Assembly (NCBI RefSeq): GCF_002893095.1
Contig: NZ_PKQQ01000009.1
Span: 124,001 to 188,000 of the forward strand
DNA length: 64,000 bases
Direction of reading: 5' to 3'
DNA from: Stenotrophomonas sp. VV52
GTDB lineage: Bacteria > Pseudomonadota > Gammaproteobacteria > Xanthomonadales > Xanthomonadaceae
Shown here in pieces: positions 45,782 to 54,585 of this stretch (the first letter of the stretch is position 1; every line of letters begins with the position of its first letter). Position numbers and translations under genes: made by a program. The notes under the pieces are model-generated. The model worked only from the letters and a program-made list of their open reading frames with translations, had not been told where the DNA came from and did not search any database.

Positions 45782-47062
45782 TTACTCTGCCGCCACCCGA
45801 TGCTGTTGCGCGGCCATCAGCATCGCATCGCTGGAGGCCTGGAACACGCGCAGCCCGAACGCCGGCAGGATCGCCAGCAGGTGGTCGAACACATCCGACT
45901 GGATGCCTTCGTAGCCGGCCCAAGCCGTGGTGCGGGTGAAGCAGTACAGCTCCAGCGGCAGGCCTTCGGTGGTGGGCTGCAGCTGCCGTACCAGCAGCGT
46001 CATGTCCGTATGGATGCCCGGATGCTGGCGCAGGTAACGTTCCACGTACGCGCGGAAGGTGCCCAGGTTGGTGACCCGGCGCGCGTTGACCGCATCCACG
46101 CCCTTGGCTTCCAGCCCAGTGTTCCATTCCGACAGCTCCGCCTGCTTTTCACGCAGGTAGTCGCCCAGCACCGCGAACTGCTCCAGCCGCTGCAGCGCCT
46201 GCGCGTCCAGGAAGCCCACGCTGTGCTGGTCCAGGTACAGCGCGCGCTTGATCCGGCGCCCGCCCGCTTCCTGCATGCCGCGCCAGTTCTTGAACGACTC
46301 GGTGACCAGCTTCTTGGTCGGAATGGTGGTGATGGTCTTGTCGAAGTTCTGCACGGTGATGGTGTGCAGGGCGATGTCGATCACATCGCCGTCGGCGTTC
46401 TGGCTGGGCATTTCAATCCAGTCGCCCAGCCGCACGCGACCGTCGCCGCTGATCTGCACGCTGGCCACCAGCGACAGGATGGTGTCCTGGAAGATCAGCA
46501 TGAACACTGCGGTGGCAGCGCCCAGGCCGGTCACCAGCGGGCCGAGCTTCACGCCCAGCAGGGTGGCGACGATGGACAGCCCGGCGATGACGAAGACCAC
46601 GATCTTCACCACCTGCAGGTAGCCCTTGATCGGCTTGCTGCGGGCGTCGGGGCGGCGTTCGTACAGTTCGTTGGCCGCATCCAGCGCGTGCGAAATGGCC
46701 AGCGCCACGGTCAGGATCGCCCAGGCCTGGCACGCGCCGATCACGAACTGCACCAGCTGCGGTGGCAGGTCGGGCACGATGCGGATGCCGGCGGCGATGA
46801 CCATGCTGGGCACCAGGTTCGACAACCGCGAGATCACCCGCAGGTTGCTGCCGCCTTCGTGGCCGGCGCCATGGCCGGGCAGGCGCCGCAGCAGGCGGCG
46901 CAGGCCGCGCAGCAGGATCCGCTTGGTGACGAAATTGGCCAGCCAGGCGGCCAGCGCCAACGCGCACAGCACGAGGGTGGTGTATGCCCAGGGGTACGGT
47001 TCCAGGGTCTTCTGCACCCCTTCCAGCCACTGCGTAGTGGCAATCACAGCTTCCTGCATCAT
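45782..47062 (-). CDS. Mechanosensitive ion channel, YbdG/MscM-like
   Basis: About 426 aa. Five or so membrane helices in the first 190 residues, then the MscS pore helix and beta domain (GLGAATAVFMLIFQDTILSLVASVQISGDGRVRLGDWIEM; about 165-205) and the conserved TITTIPTKKLVTESFKNW. The family resembles YbdG of E. coli, a miniconductance mechanosensitive channel that releases solutes on hypo-osmotic shock. The ATG at 47062 overlaps the folB stop, so the two are co-translated although functionally unrelated. Confidence 0.9.
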   Translation of the reverse strand: MMQEAVIATTQWLEGVQKTLEPYPWAYTTLVLCALALAAWLANFVTKRILLRGLRRLLRRLPGHGAGHEGGSNLRVISRLSNLVPSMVIAAGIRIVPDLPPQLVQFVIGACQAWAILTVALAISHALDAANELYERRPDARSKPIKGYLQVVKIVVFVIAGLSIVATLLGVKLGPLVTGLGAATAVFMLIFQDTILSLVASVQISGDGRVRLGDWIEMPSQNADGDVIDIALHTITVQNFDKTITTIPTKKLVTESFKNWRGMQEAGGRRIKRALYLDQHSVGFLDAQALQRLEQFAVLGDYLREKQAELSEWNTGLEAKGVDAVNARRVTNLGTFRAYVERYLRQHPGIHTDMTLLVRQLQPTTEGLPLELYCFTRTTAWAGYEGIQSDVFDHLLAILPAFGLRVFQASSDAMLMAAQQHRVAAE

Positions 47063-47415
47063 GAATCCGCGGTTCGTTCGATGATCACGCCCACCGCCTT
47101 GGCCCCGCGCACCGCGCCGGGCTTGCTCAGCTTCAGGCGCAGCCACTGCACGTTGAACTCGCGCAGCACGATCTCGGCAATACGCTCGGCCAGGGTTTCG
47201 ACCAGGCCGAAATCGGACTCGCGCACGAACTGCTCGATCCGCTTGCTCACGGCCTTGTAGTTCAGGGTGTCGGCGATGTCGTCGCTGGCCGCCGGTTTAC
47301 GGTTGTCGAAGCCCATTTCCAGGTCGAAACGCAGGGTCTGGCGGATCCGCCGTTCCCAGTCGTAGATCCCGATCAGGGCGTCGATTTCCAGCCCTTCAAT
47401 GAATACCTTGTCCAT
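47059..47415 (-). CDS. folB: Dihydroneopterin aldolase
   Basis: The protein has 118 aa, usual for FolB. It converts 7,8-dihydroneopterin to 6-hydroxymethyl-dihydropterin in folate synthesis. MDKVFIEGLEIDALIGIYDWE matches the conserved start, with the Tyr/Glu in the IGIYDWER active-site loop; LVETLAERIAEIVL and LSKPGAVRGAKAVGVIIER follow. I start at the ATG at 47415 (MDKVF). In many relatives folB adjoins tsaD; here they are separated by an Abi-like remnant. Confidence 0.93.
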   Translation of the reverse strand: MDKVFIEGLEIDALIGIYDWERRIRQTLRFDLEMGFDNRKPAASDDIADTLNYKAVSKRIEQFVRESDFGLVETLAERIAEIVLREFNVQWLRLKLSKPGAVRGAKAVGVIIERTADS

Positions 47416-47763
47416 AGGAGTGCCACGTGAAAGATGGCGTCCATGGTAACGGCGTGGGCCCGAACGTGCCTCGAACCGGCGATTCAATGGGCTGGAAAAG
47501 ACAAAGGGCCCCGCGCGGGGCCCTTTGCTTACTGCCAACGTCCCCGGGGGAAATGGGTCTCCCCATGAACTGATCCCGGCGGCACACGGGACTACCGTAG
47601 TCGCGGGGCGAGCATCAGGTCAACCTGTCGATCTCATTTTTGCGACGACACTCGCAGAGTTGCCCGTCACGGGCGACTCCGACGAGCGAGCGCTGACTTT
47701 TCCGATGGGGCTTGGGTCGCCATCTGAGCAGGATCCATCGATGTAGACACATCGGAGCGCGGG
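47416..47763. other. Intergenic region upstream of folB
   Basis: A 348-nt stretch. It holds the 24-nt perfect palindrome of a terminator (47503-47526) and, from 47527, sequence I cannot assign to any gene or repeat, leading to the Abi-like remnant. Confidence 0.6.
47503..47535 (-). terminator. Intrinsic terminator, stranded from its gene
   Basis: A 24-nt perfect palindrome (AAAGGGCCCCGC and its complement). On minus it is followed by TTTGTCTTTT-type sequence to the left. The nearest upstream minus-strand gene, tsaD, is now over 600 nt away. Confidence 0.75.
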
Positions 47764-48188
47764 ATGCGCAACCTGGAACAGATTCATCGATCTTTCTCGG
47801 CCTCACGCATGCAGACCTATGAAGCTGCGGCCTCGCTTGCACCGCGTTCTGGCAACAGATGTTCACCCAGAGATTCGATCAGTCACTCTGGGCAAAGACC
47901 ATGCGAACCGTGCTGCCTGGCTCGCCGGATCCCGCGCATCGAACTCGGGCTCGTGCCTTCACTGATCTGGAGCGGGTGCGCCAGTTGCGCAACCGAATCG
48001 CGCACCACGAGCCTATCTTTGGACGGGACCTGGACGAAGACCTCATGACGATTGCGCGAGTCGTCGGCCTGAGATGCCCTCACGTAGGTCAATGGATGCG
48101 CAACCACGAAACCGTATCGGAAGTGCTCAGGCGACGCCCCGGGCTCCCTACACCGCCGGCAACGTCGCCATGTCCCAGCGCGGGGTGA
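47764..48188 (+). pseudogene. Remnant of an Abi-like protein gene (internal deletion/frameshift)
   Basis: Two frames give the two ends of one Abi-like (DUF) protein. From ATG 47764: MRNLEQIHRSFSASRMQTYEAAA, the usual N-terminal opening. About residue 25 the homology jumps to another frame: AFWQQMFTQRFDQSLW (from about 47843), then RVRQLRNRIAHHEPIFGRDL and GLRCPHVGQW. LRNRIAHHEP is the family hallmark in the C-terminal part. The roughly 100 residues in between are missing, so the gene is dead. The last codons overlap the 3' end of tsaD on the other strand. It looks like decayed accessory DNA. Confidence 0.75.
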
Positions 48189-49173
48189 CCTGCACCTGCG
48201 GCGGGTTGTGCTGGCCGGCTTCCAGGCGCAGCGCGCCGGCGAAGGCGATCATGGCGCCGTTGTCGGTGCACAGTGAGGGGCGCGGGAAGCACGCACGTCC
48301 GCCGCGTCGTTCGGCCATCTGCTGCAGCTTGGCGCGCAGGCGCTTGTTGGCGCCCACGCCGCCGGCCACCACGATCACGTCGGTGCCGGCCGCGTCCAGC
48401 GCGCGGTCGCACTTGATCGCCAGGGTTTCGACCACGGCGTCTTCAAAACCGCGCGCGATGTCGGCGCGCGTCTGCTCGCTCTTATCGCTGTCGCGCCAGG
48501 CCAGCAGGACCTGGGTCTTGAGGCCGGAGAAGCTGAAATCCAGGCCGGGCCGGTCGGTCATCGGGCGGGTGAACTTGAACCGGCCCGGCGTGCCGCGTTC
48601 AGCCAGCGCCGCCAGCTGCGGGCCGCCGGGGTACGGCAGGCCCATCAGCTTGGCGGTCTTGTCGAACGCCTCGCCCGCCGCGTCATCCAGGGTCTCGCCC
48701 AGCAGGCGGTACTGGCCGATGCGGTCCACCGCCACCAGCTGGGTATGCCCGCCGGAGACCAGCAGGGCCACGAACGGCGCCTGCGGCGGGTCATCTTCCA
48801 TAAGCGGGGCCAGCAGGTGGCCTTCCATATGGTGTACACCCACCGCCGGCACCTCCAGCGCCCAGGCCAGCGAACGGGCCACGCCCGCCCCCACCAGCAG
48901 CGCGCCGACCAGCCCGGGGCCGGCCGTATAGGCCACCCCGTCGATGTCGCCCACGCCCAGCCCGGCCTCGGCCAGGGTCTGGCGGATCAGCGGCAGCAGT
49001 TTGCGCACGTGGTCGCGGCTGGCCAGCTCAGGCACCACCCCGCCGTATTCGGCGTGCAGGGCGATCTGGCTGTAGACGGCATGGGCGCGCAGGGCGTCCG
49101 GGCCGGCCAGGGAGGTGTCGTACACCGCCACGCCGGTCTCATCGCAGGAAGATTCGATACCAAGGACTCGCAT
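48148..49173 (-). CDS. tsaD: tRNA N6-threonylcarbamoyladenosine transferase
   Basis: The protein has 341 aa. TsaD (Gcp/Kae1) transfers threonylcarbamoyl to A37 of ANN-decoding tRNAs, with TsaB, TsaE and TsaC. Landmarks: [40 protein letters not shown], and the metal-binding [13 protein letters not shown] (two His), [10 protein letters not shown], and C-terminal [12 protein letters not shown] with the third ligand Asp. Full length, essential. It diverges from rpsU. Confidence 0.97.
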   Translation of the reverse strand: MRVLGIESSCDETGVAVYDTSLAGPDALRAHAVYSQIALHAEYGGVVPELASRDHVRKLLPLIRQTLAEAGLGVGDIDGVAYTAGPGLVGALLVGAGVARSLAWALEVPAVGVHHMEGHLLAPLMEDDPPQAPFVALLVSGGHTQLVAVDRIGQYRLLGETLDDAAGEAFDKTAKLMGLPYPGGPQLAALAERGTPGRFKFTRPMTDRPGLDFSFSGLKTQVLLAWRDSDKSEQTRADIARGFEDAVVETLAIKCDRALDAAGTDVIVVAGGVGANKRLRAKLQQMAERRGGRACFPRPSLCTDNGAMIAFAGALRLEAGQHNPPQVQVTPRWDMATLPAV

Positions 49174-49262
49174 GCCTGCTATTATGGACCTCTTGAGGCC
49201 TTGGCAGACGTACCGCCAGCGCGCCCTTCACTACCCAAGGCCAGGAAGTTTGCCGGGGTGGG

Positions 49263-49290
49263 TTGCAAGTTCTTTTCTCGCCGCTATAAT
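49263..49290 (+). promoter_or_regulatory. Sigma-70-type promoter for rpsU
   Basis: TTGCAA (49263-49268), 16-nt spacer, then TATAAT (49285-49290), 50 nt before the rpsU ATG. The -10 box is perfect and the -35 close to consensus, consistent with strong expression of a ribosomal-protein gene. Confidence 0.85.
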
Positions 49291-49340
49291 GTGCGGCTCT
49301 CACCGGGCGTGACCCGGTTCTACTGTGTCCCGGAGATTCC

Positions 49341-49556
49341 ATGCCCAGCGTTAAAGTCCGCGAGAACGAGCCCTTCGAGTTTGCGCTCCGTCGCTTCAAG
49401 CGCACCTGCGAAAAGGCCGGCGTGCTGGCCGAAACCCGCAAGCGCGAGTTCTACGAAAAGCCGACCCAGGAGCGCAAGCGTAAGGCTGCTGCTGCTGTGA
49501 AGCGTCAGCTGCGCCGCTCGTCGCGCGACGTCACCAAGCGTCAGCGCCTGTACTGA
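49341..49556 (+). CDS. rpsU: 30S ribosomal protein S21
   Basis: The protein has 71 aa, the full length of bacterial S21. It is strongly basic and starts [20 protein letters not shown] with the family's conserved CEKAG and KREFYEKP, ending in a Lys/Arg-rich helix. S21 sits near the 3' end of 16S rRNA and helps start translation. It opens the classical rpsU-yqeY-...-dnaG gene order; rpoD is not found after dnaG here. Confidence 0.98.
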
Positions 49557-49603
49557 TCGGACGCACTTCGATGCGGCAGGCAGGTCCTGTCGCGGCGGAG
49601 CCG

Positions 49604-49635
49604 AAGCCGGAACGCGCAAGCGTTACCGGCTTTTT
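49604..49635 (+). terminator. Intrinsic terminator after rpsU
   Basis: An AGCCGG-AACGC / GCGTT-A-CCGGCT stem with a GCAA loop and TTTTT, 48 nt after rpsU and 34 nt before yqeY. It probably attenuates rpsU transcription before the rest of the operon. Confidence 0.85.
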
Positions 49636-49668
49636 GCGTTTCCATACTTCCACCGAACGAGGTGTTCC

Positions 49669-50115
49669 ATGAGCATGAAACAGCAGCTCACCGACGACAT
49701 GAAGGCCGCCATGAAGGCGGGCGAGAAGCACAAGCTGGCCGTGATCCGCCTGATCAACGCCGAAATCCAGCGTCGTGAAGTGGACGAGCGCGTCACCCTG
49801 GATGACGCCGCCGTGATCGCCGTGCTGGACAAGATGGTCAAGCAGCGCAAGGACTCGATCACCCAGTACGACGCGGCCAACCGCGATGACCTGGCGCAGA
49901 TCGAGCGCGACGAACTGGCGGTGATCGACACCTACCTGCCGGCCAAGATGGGCGAAGCCGAGATCCAGGCCGCCATCCAGGAAGCGGTGGCCGAAACCGG
50001 CGCCAGCGGCCCGGCCGACATGGGCAAGCTGATGGGCGCGCTGAAGCCTAAGCTGGCCGGCAAGGCCGACATGGGCCTGGTGTCGCAGCTGGTCAAGAAG
50101 CACTTCGCCGGCTGA
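49669..50115 (+). CDS. GatB/YqeY domain protein
   Basis: The protein has 148 aa, full length for YqeY. Helical: MSMKQQLTDDMKAAMKAGEKHKLAVIRLINAEIQ, split into a helical N-terminal lobe, and a C-terminal lobe with ADMGKLMGALKPKLAGKADMGLVSQLVKKHF that matches the tail domain of GatB, where it contacts tRNA. The role of the free protein is unclear. It lies between rpsU and dnaG in many proteobacteria. GAGGTG lies upstream of the ATG at 49669. Confidence 0.93.
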   Translation: MSMKQQLTDDMKAAMKAGEKHKLAVIRLINAEIQRREVDERVTLDDAAVIAVLDKMVKQRKDSITQYDAANRDDLAQIERDELAVIDTYLPAKMGEAEIQAAIQEAVAETGASGPADMGKLMGALKPKLAGKADMGLVSQLVKKHFAG

Positions 50116-50123
50116 GCATGCGG

Positions 50124-50146
50124 GGACACGACCGACGGTCGTGTCC
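50124..50146. repeat. REP-like hairpin
   Basis: A perfect 10-bp stem GGACACGACC / GGTCGTGTCC with a GAC loop, 8 nt after yqeY. It lacks the GTAG head and any T-tract. It may be a SMAG-related fragment or a weak pause site. Confidence 0.55.
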
Positions 50147-50203
50147 TGCCCGGCAGGCGCGCGTTTCACCCGGCCTTCGAACCGGGCCTGCTAGAAATCA
50201 GGC

Positions 50204-51154
50204 ATGTCTTCGCTGCCGCCCTCCCCTGCGCCCGAACCCGCGCACGACCACACCCATGTTCCGCCCCGCCTGCGCAAGTACGTGGACCGGCTTGAACGCA
50301 GCTTTCCGGTGGCGGTGGGCAAGCGCTTCGTCGATATCGACGTACTGACCCAGGCTGCATCGGTCTCCTTCTACGCCCTGCTCTCGATGGCACCGCTGCT
50401 GGTGCTGCTGCTGTGGCTGACCGCCTCGCTGTATCCGCCCGCGCAGCAGGCGCTGATCGGCCAGATCAACGATGTGGCCGGCAGCAGCGCAGCCACCGTG
50501 GCCGACACCGTGCTCAAGAACGCCGACAACCAGCCGTCGATGGGCTCACTGGCCGGGATGTGGAGCACGCTGCTGCTGTTCATCGGCGCCACCGCCGTCT
50601 TCGCCCAGCTGCAGAACGCGCTCAACCTGATCTTCAATACCAGTGGCGAGCGGCTCGACGGGATCGTGGCGTGGCTGCGCAAGCGCGTCTTTTCCTTCGG
50701 CGTGGTGCTGGCGCTGGGCTTCCTGCTGATCCTGTCGATGACCGCCACCACGATGCTGCAGGTGGCCTTCGCGCAGCTGCCCTCGGTGCTGCCGGCGGTG
50801 GGCTACCTGACCAGCCTGGTGCTGTACACGGTGGGGTTCGCGTTCCTGTACCACTACCTGCCCGACCGCCGCGTGGCCTGGCGCCAGGCGTTCATTGGCG
50901 GGGCCATCACCTCGGCGCTGTTCGCGCTGGGGCGCTATGCGATCGGGCTGTACATCGCCACCGTGGCGCCGGGCAGCGCCTACGGCTCGATGGGCGCGCT
51001 GGTGATCTCGCTGGTGTGGATCTACTACGCCACGGTGGTGTTCTTCGTGGGTGCGCTGATGACGGCGGTGATCGATGAACGCCTGCGGGCGCGCTTCCAC
51101 CTGGCCGAAGCCGGCATCGAGCCCCCGAAACCGGGCGGAACCAGCGCCAGCTAG
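50204..51154 (+). CDS. YihY/BrkB family inner-membrane protein
   Basis: The protein has 316 aa with about six membrane helices. YihY/BrkB landmarks: VDIDVLTQAASVSFYALLSMAPLLVLLLW (about 46-70), ERLDGIVAWLRKRVFSFGVVLALGFLLILSM, FLYHYLPDRRVAWRQAFIGGAITS and the AYGSMGALVISLVWIYYATVVFFVGA pattern. Long misnamed RNase BN; true function uncertain. It sits between yqeY and dnaG. Confidence 0.92.
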   Translation: MSSLPPSPAPEPAHDHTHVPPRLRKYVDRLERSFPVAVGKRFVDIDVLTQAASVSFYALLSMAPLLVLLLWLTASLYPPAQQALIGQINDVAGSSAATVADTVLKNADNQPSMGSLAGMWSTLLLFIGATAVFAQLQNALNLIFNTSGERLDGIVAWLRKRVFSFGVVLALGFLLILSMTATTMLQVAFAQLPSVLPAVGYLTSLVLYTVGFAFLYHYLPDRRVAWRQAFIGGAITSALFALGRYAIGLYIATVAPGSAYGSMGALVISLVWIYYATVVFFVGALMTAVIDERLRARFHLAEAGIEPPKPGGTSAS

Positions 51155-51219
51155 TAGACTAGCGGGGTCCCCCGCTACCGCGCGTGGCCGTTGCCGGTCG
51201 CGCCCCCAGCCTGCTGCCC

Positions 51220-52944
51220 ATGGCCCGTATCCCCGACGCATTCATCGACGACCTGCTGGCCCGCTCCGACATTGTCGAAGTGGTGGGCAGCCGCGTGCCG
51301 TTGAAGCGCCAGGGCAAGGAGTACTCGGCACGCTGCCCGTTCCATGACGAACGCTCGGCGTCGTTCACGGTGTCCCCGACCAAGCAGTTCTATCACTGCT
51401 TCGGTTGTGGCGCGCACGGGACGGCGATCAGCTTCCTGATGAACTACGACCGCCTGGAGTTCCTCGACGCGGTCGATGAGCTGGCCAAGCGCGTGGGCAT
51501 GGAAGTGCCGCGCGAGACGCAGCAGCGCACCGCCCAGCAGCAGGACGACAGCCGCGACCTGTACGCGGCGCTGGATGCGGCCACGCGCTTCTTCCAGAAG
51601 TCGCTGGAGGGCAGCGACAAGGCGCGCGCCTACCTGGACCAGCGCGGCGTGGACGAGGAAAACCGCACGCGGTTTGCGATCGGCTATGCGCCCGATGGCT
51701 ACAGCGCGCTGAAGGATGCGCTGGGCAAGGACGAGCGGCGCATGAAGCTGCTCGACCGCGCCGGCCTGTTTTCCAAGAACGACCGCGGCCATGTCTACGA
51801 CAAGTTCCGCGACCGGGTGATGTTCCCGATCTTCGACCGGCGCGGGCGCGTGATCGCCTACGGCGGCCGGGTCATGGAGAAGGACGACGGCCCGAAGTAC
51901 CTCAATTCGCCGGAAACCGCGCTGTTCCACAAGGGCCGCGAGTTGTACGGCCTGTGGCAGGTGCGCCAGGCCAACCAGAAGATCGAGCGGCTGGTGGTGG
52001 TGGAAGGCTATATGGACGTGGTCTCGCTGTTCCAGTTCGGGGTCACCCAGGCGGTGGCGACGCTGGGCACGGCGACCACGCCCGAGCACGCCGAGCTGCT
52101 GTTCCGCAACGCGCCGGACGTGTTCTTCTGTTTCGACGGCGACGCCGCCGGCCGCCGCGCCGGTTGGCGTGCGCTGGAGTCGGTGCTGCCGCGCATGAAG
52201 GACGGGCGCCAGGCGTTCTTCCTGTTCCTGCCCGATGGCGAAGACCCCGACACCATCGTGCGCAAGGAAGGCAAGGAAGGCTTCGACGAGCGGTTGAAGC
52301 AAGCGACGCCGCTGTCGCAGTTCTTCTTCGACGAGCTCACCCGCGAGGTCAACATGGCCACGCTGGACGGCAAGGCACGGCTGGCCGAGCGCGCGCGGCC
52401 GATGCTGGCGCAGATTCCCGACGGTGCGTTCGGCGACCTAATGAAGCAGCAGCTGTCGACGCTGACCGGGTTGGGTGGCACCGCCACCGCCGCACCGGTT
52501 TCGCGTCCACCACCGCGCGCGGTGGCACCGACCCAGCGCCGCAGCCTGGTGCGCGCGGCGATCGCGATCCTGCTGCAGCAGCCGTCACTGGCGATGACGC
52601 TGGAAGGCCACCATTTCAGCGGGCTGCGCCTGCCAGGCGTGGAGCTGCTGATCGAGCTGCTCACCCTGGTGGAACAGCGCCCGGATATCAGCACCGGCGC
52701 ATTGCTGGAGCATTTCGAAGGCCGCGAAGAGCAGGATTCCCTGCACAAGCTGGCCGCGCAGACGCTTCCCGGTGACGAGGCGATGTGGAACCAGGAGCTT
52801 CACGATGCGGTGGCGCAGCTGGAAAAACAGCTGTTGCTGCAACGTCTTGAGGAGCTTCAGGCAAAGCAGCGGCAGCAGGGTCTCGACGATACTGACAAGT
52901 ACGAGCTGCGCGAGCTGTTGAAGGCCCGCGCAGCGTTGCGCTGA
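51220..52944 (+). CDS. dnaG: DNA primase
   Basis: The protein has 574 aa. It makes RNA primers at replication forks. CHC2 zinc finger at the N-terminus (CPFHDERSASFTV, then CFGCGAHG), RNA polymerase core with the TOPRIM region (RLVVVEGYMDVVSL; CFDGDAAGRRAG; LPDGEDPDTIV) and the C-terminal helicase-binding domain. The start at ATG 51220 (MARIPDAFIDDLLAR) matches relatives; an earlier ATG at 51184 would add 12 residues. Essential. Confidence 0.97.
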   Translation: MARIPDAFIDDLLARSDIVEVVGSRVPLKRQGKEYSARCPFHDERSASFTVSPTKQFYHCFGCGAHGTAISFLMNYDRLEFLDAVDELAKRVGMEVPRETQQRTAQQQDDSRDLYAALDAATRFFQKSLEGSDKARAYLDQRGVDEENRTRFAIGYAPDGYSALKDALGKDERRMKLLDRAGLFSKNDRGHVYDKFRDRVMFPIFDRRGRVIAYGGRVMEKDDGPKYLNSPETALFHKGRELYGLWQVRQANQKIERLVVVEGYMDVVSLFQFGVTQAVATLGTATTPEHAELLFRNAPDVFFCFDGDAAGRRAGWRALESVLPRMKDGRQAFFLFLPDGEDPDTIVRKEGKEGFDERLKQATPLSQFFFDELTREVNMATLDGKARLAERARPMLAQIPDGAFGDLMKQQLSTLTGLGGTATAAPVSRPPPRAVAPTQRRSLVRAAIAILLQQPSLAMTLEGHHFSGLRLPGVELLIELLTLVEQRPDISTGALLEHFEGREEQDSLHKLAAQTLPGDEAMWNQELHDAVAQLEKQLLLQRLEELQAKQRQQGLDDTDKYELRELLKARAALR

Positions 52945-52968
52945 TTGGACCGACAGGAGAGTGACGTG

Positions 52969-53523
52969 ATGCGATGGTTGGAGCGCCCGGCTTTCCTGTT
53001 GGTCCTTGCGATGAGCATGGTGTCACCCGCCCCCGCCGTGGAGCGGGGCTCTGCCCCGCTGCCCGCACGGCCCGAGCTACCGGCGACCGCCTTCCCCAAT
53101 GCCTTCCACCAACCGGACGAAGGCCTCTACACCGGCGGCCAACCGTCCGCAGCACAGTTGCAGCAGGCCGCCTCCGCAGGCATCGCCACCGTCATCGACC
53201 TGCGCCAACCCGATGAAGATCGCGGCTTCGATGAAGCCACTACCGCAGCAGACCTCGGCCTGAACTACGTGCGCATCCCGGTCGCGGGCGCCGCCGGCCT
53301 CACCGCCGCAAACGCACAGGCCCTGCAGGCGGCACTGACCCAGTCCAACGGCCCGGTCCTCCTGCACTGCGCGTCCGGCAACCGAGTCGGCGCGTTGCTG
53401 GCGCTGCTCAAGCACGAACAGGGCGCTTCCACCCAAGAAGCCCTGCAGTTCGGCCGCAGCGCCGGCATGACCTCGCTCGAGACACAGACCCGCGCCCTGC
53501 TAGAGCAGGACGCCGCGCGTTGA
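52969..53523 (+). CDS. Exported tyrosine-phosphatase-like protein (DUF442/DSP type)
   Basis: About 184 aa from the ATG at 52969. Signal peptide (LLVLAMSMVSPAPA). The phosphatase core has IATVIDLRQPDEDRGF and the signature HCASGNRVGALLAL (HCx5R nucleophile Cys and phosphate-binding Arg). Related DUF442 proteins act as beta-lactamase-like hydrolase partners. Just after the signal peptide, residues VERGSAPLPA are encoded by a SMAG hairpin (53038-53060). Not coupled to dnaG by overlap, 24 nt away. Confidence 0.82.
   Translation: MRWLERPAFLLVLAMSMVSPAPAVERGSAPLPARPELPATAFPNAFHQPDEGLYTGGQPSAAQLQQAASAGIATVIDLRQPDEDRGFDEATTAADLGLNYVRIPVAGAAGLTAANAQALQAALTQSNGPVLLHCASGNRVGALLALLKHEQGASTQEALQFGRSAGMTSLETQTRALLEQDAAR
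53038..53060 (+). repeat. SMAG unit inside a coding sequence
   Basis: A 23-nt unit with 22 matches to the unit at 12282-12304; only the head differs (GTGG for GTAG). It lies in frame between the signal peptide and the phosphatase domain. Confidence 0.8.
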
Positions 53524-53575
53524 GTTCCCGCGCGCATCACCCCGTTTCCCCCAGCTCTACAGGAGCCTGCCCACC

Positions 53576-54559
53576 ATGACCCGCTGGTGGTCGCGCCTGC
53601 GACCGGACAACTTCACCCTCGCGCTGCTCGGCACTGTGCTGCTGGCGTCCTTCCTGCCGATGCATGGCCCCGCCGCGATGGTGCTGGACGACGTTACCGA
53701 TGTCGCCATTGCCGCATTGTTCTTCCTGCACGGTGCGCGCCTGCCGCGCGAATCGATCGTCGCCGGCCTGCTGCACTGGCGTTTGCACCTGACCATTTTG
53801 GCCTGCACCTTCGCGCTGTTCCCGCTGCTGGGGCTGGCATTCAAACCGCTGGATGGCTGGCTGCTTACGCCTGAGCTGTACATCGGCGTGCTGTTCCTGT
53901 GCGCGCTGCCGTCCACCGTGCAGTCGTCCATCGCGTTCACCTCGCTTGCGCGGGGCAACGTGCCGGCCGCAGTGGTGAGTGCATCGCTGTCCAGCATCCT
54001 CGGCGTGTTCCTGACGCCCCTGCTGCTGACCGTGCTCGCCGGCGCCCAGGGCGGCATGCACAACCCTGGCCAGGCCATCCTCAGCATCATGCTGCAGCTG
54101 CTGGTGCCTTTCGTGGCCGGCCACCTGCTGCGCCCGTGGATTGCAGGCTGGGTGGAGCGTCAACGCGCCCTGCTGCGCTACACCGACCAGGGCACGATCC
54201 TGCTGGTGGTGTATTCGGCATTCGGTGAAGCAGTAAACGAAGGGCTGTGGAGCAAGACGCCGGTGCTGTCACTGCTGACCGTAGCGGTGGTGGCCGCGGT
54301 GCTGCTGGGCATCGCGATGCCGATCATCGCCTTCCTCTCCAGGCGCCTGGGTTTCAACCGCGAAGACCGCATCACCATCCTCTTCTGCGGCTCCAAGAAA
54401 AGCCTGGCCACCGGCGTACCAATGGCAAAGGTATTGTTCGCCGGCGGCAGCCTGGGCGCCATCGTGCTGCCGATCATGATCTACCACCAGATCCAGCTGA
54501 TTGTGTGCGCGGTGATTGCCCAGCGATTTGCGCGTGATCCCGGGATGCCTTCCACGTAG
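53576..54559 (+). CDS. SBF-like bile acid:sodium symporter family protein
   Basis: The protein has 327 aa and 9-10 membrane helices; SBF-like (YfeH) family. Landmarks: VLDDVTDVAIAALFFLHGARLPRESI, LYIGVLFLCALPSTVQSSIAFTSLARGNVPAAVVSASLSSILGVFLTPLLL and FCGSKKSLATGVPMAKVLF, the crossover motifs of the ASBT fold. The substrate is not known for this subgroup; bile acid itself is unlikely. It begins 52 nt after the phosphatase gene. Confidence 0.9.
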   Translation: MTRWWSRLRPDNFTLALLGTVLLASFLPMHGPAAMVLDDVTDVAIAALFFLHGARLPRESIVAGLLHWRLHLTILACTFALFPLLGLAFKPLDGWLLTPELYIGVLFLCALPSTVQSSIAFTSLARGNVPAAVVSASLSSILGVFLTPLLLTVLAGAQGGMHNPGQAILSIMLQLLVPFVAGHLLRPWIAGWVERQRALLRYTDQGTILLVVYSAFGEAVNEGLWSKTPVLSLLTVAVVAAVLLGIAMPIIAFLSRRLGFNREDRITILFCGSKKSLATGVPMAKVLFAGGSLGAIVLPIMIYHQIQLIVCAVIAQRFARDPGMPST

Positions 54560-54585
54560 CGGAAGGCATGGTTGTCTGGCCAGGA

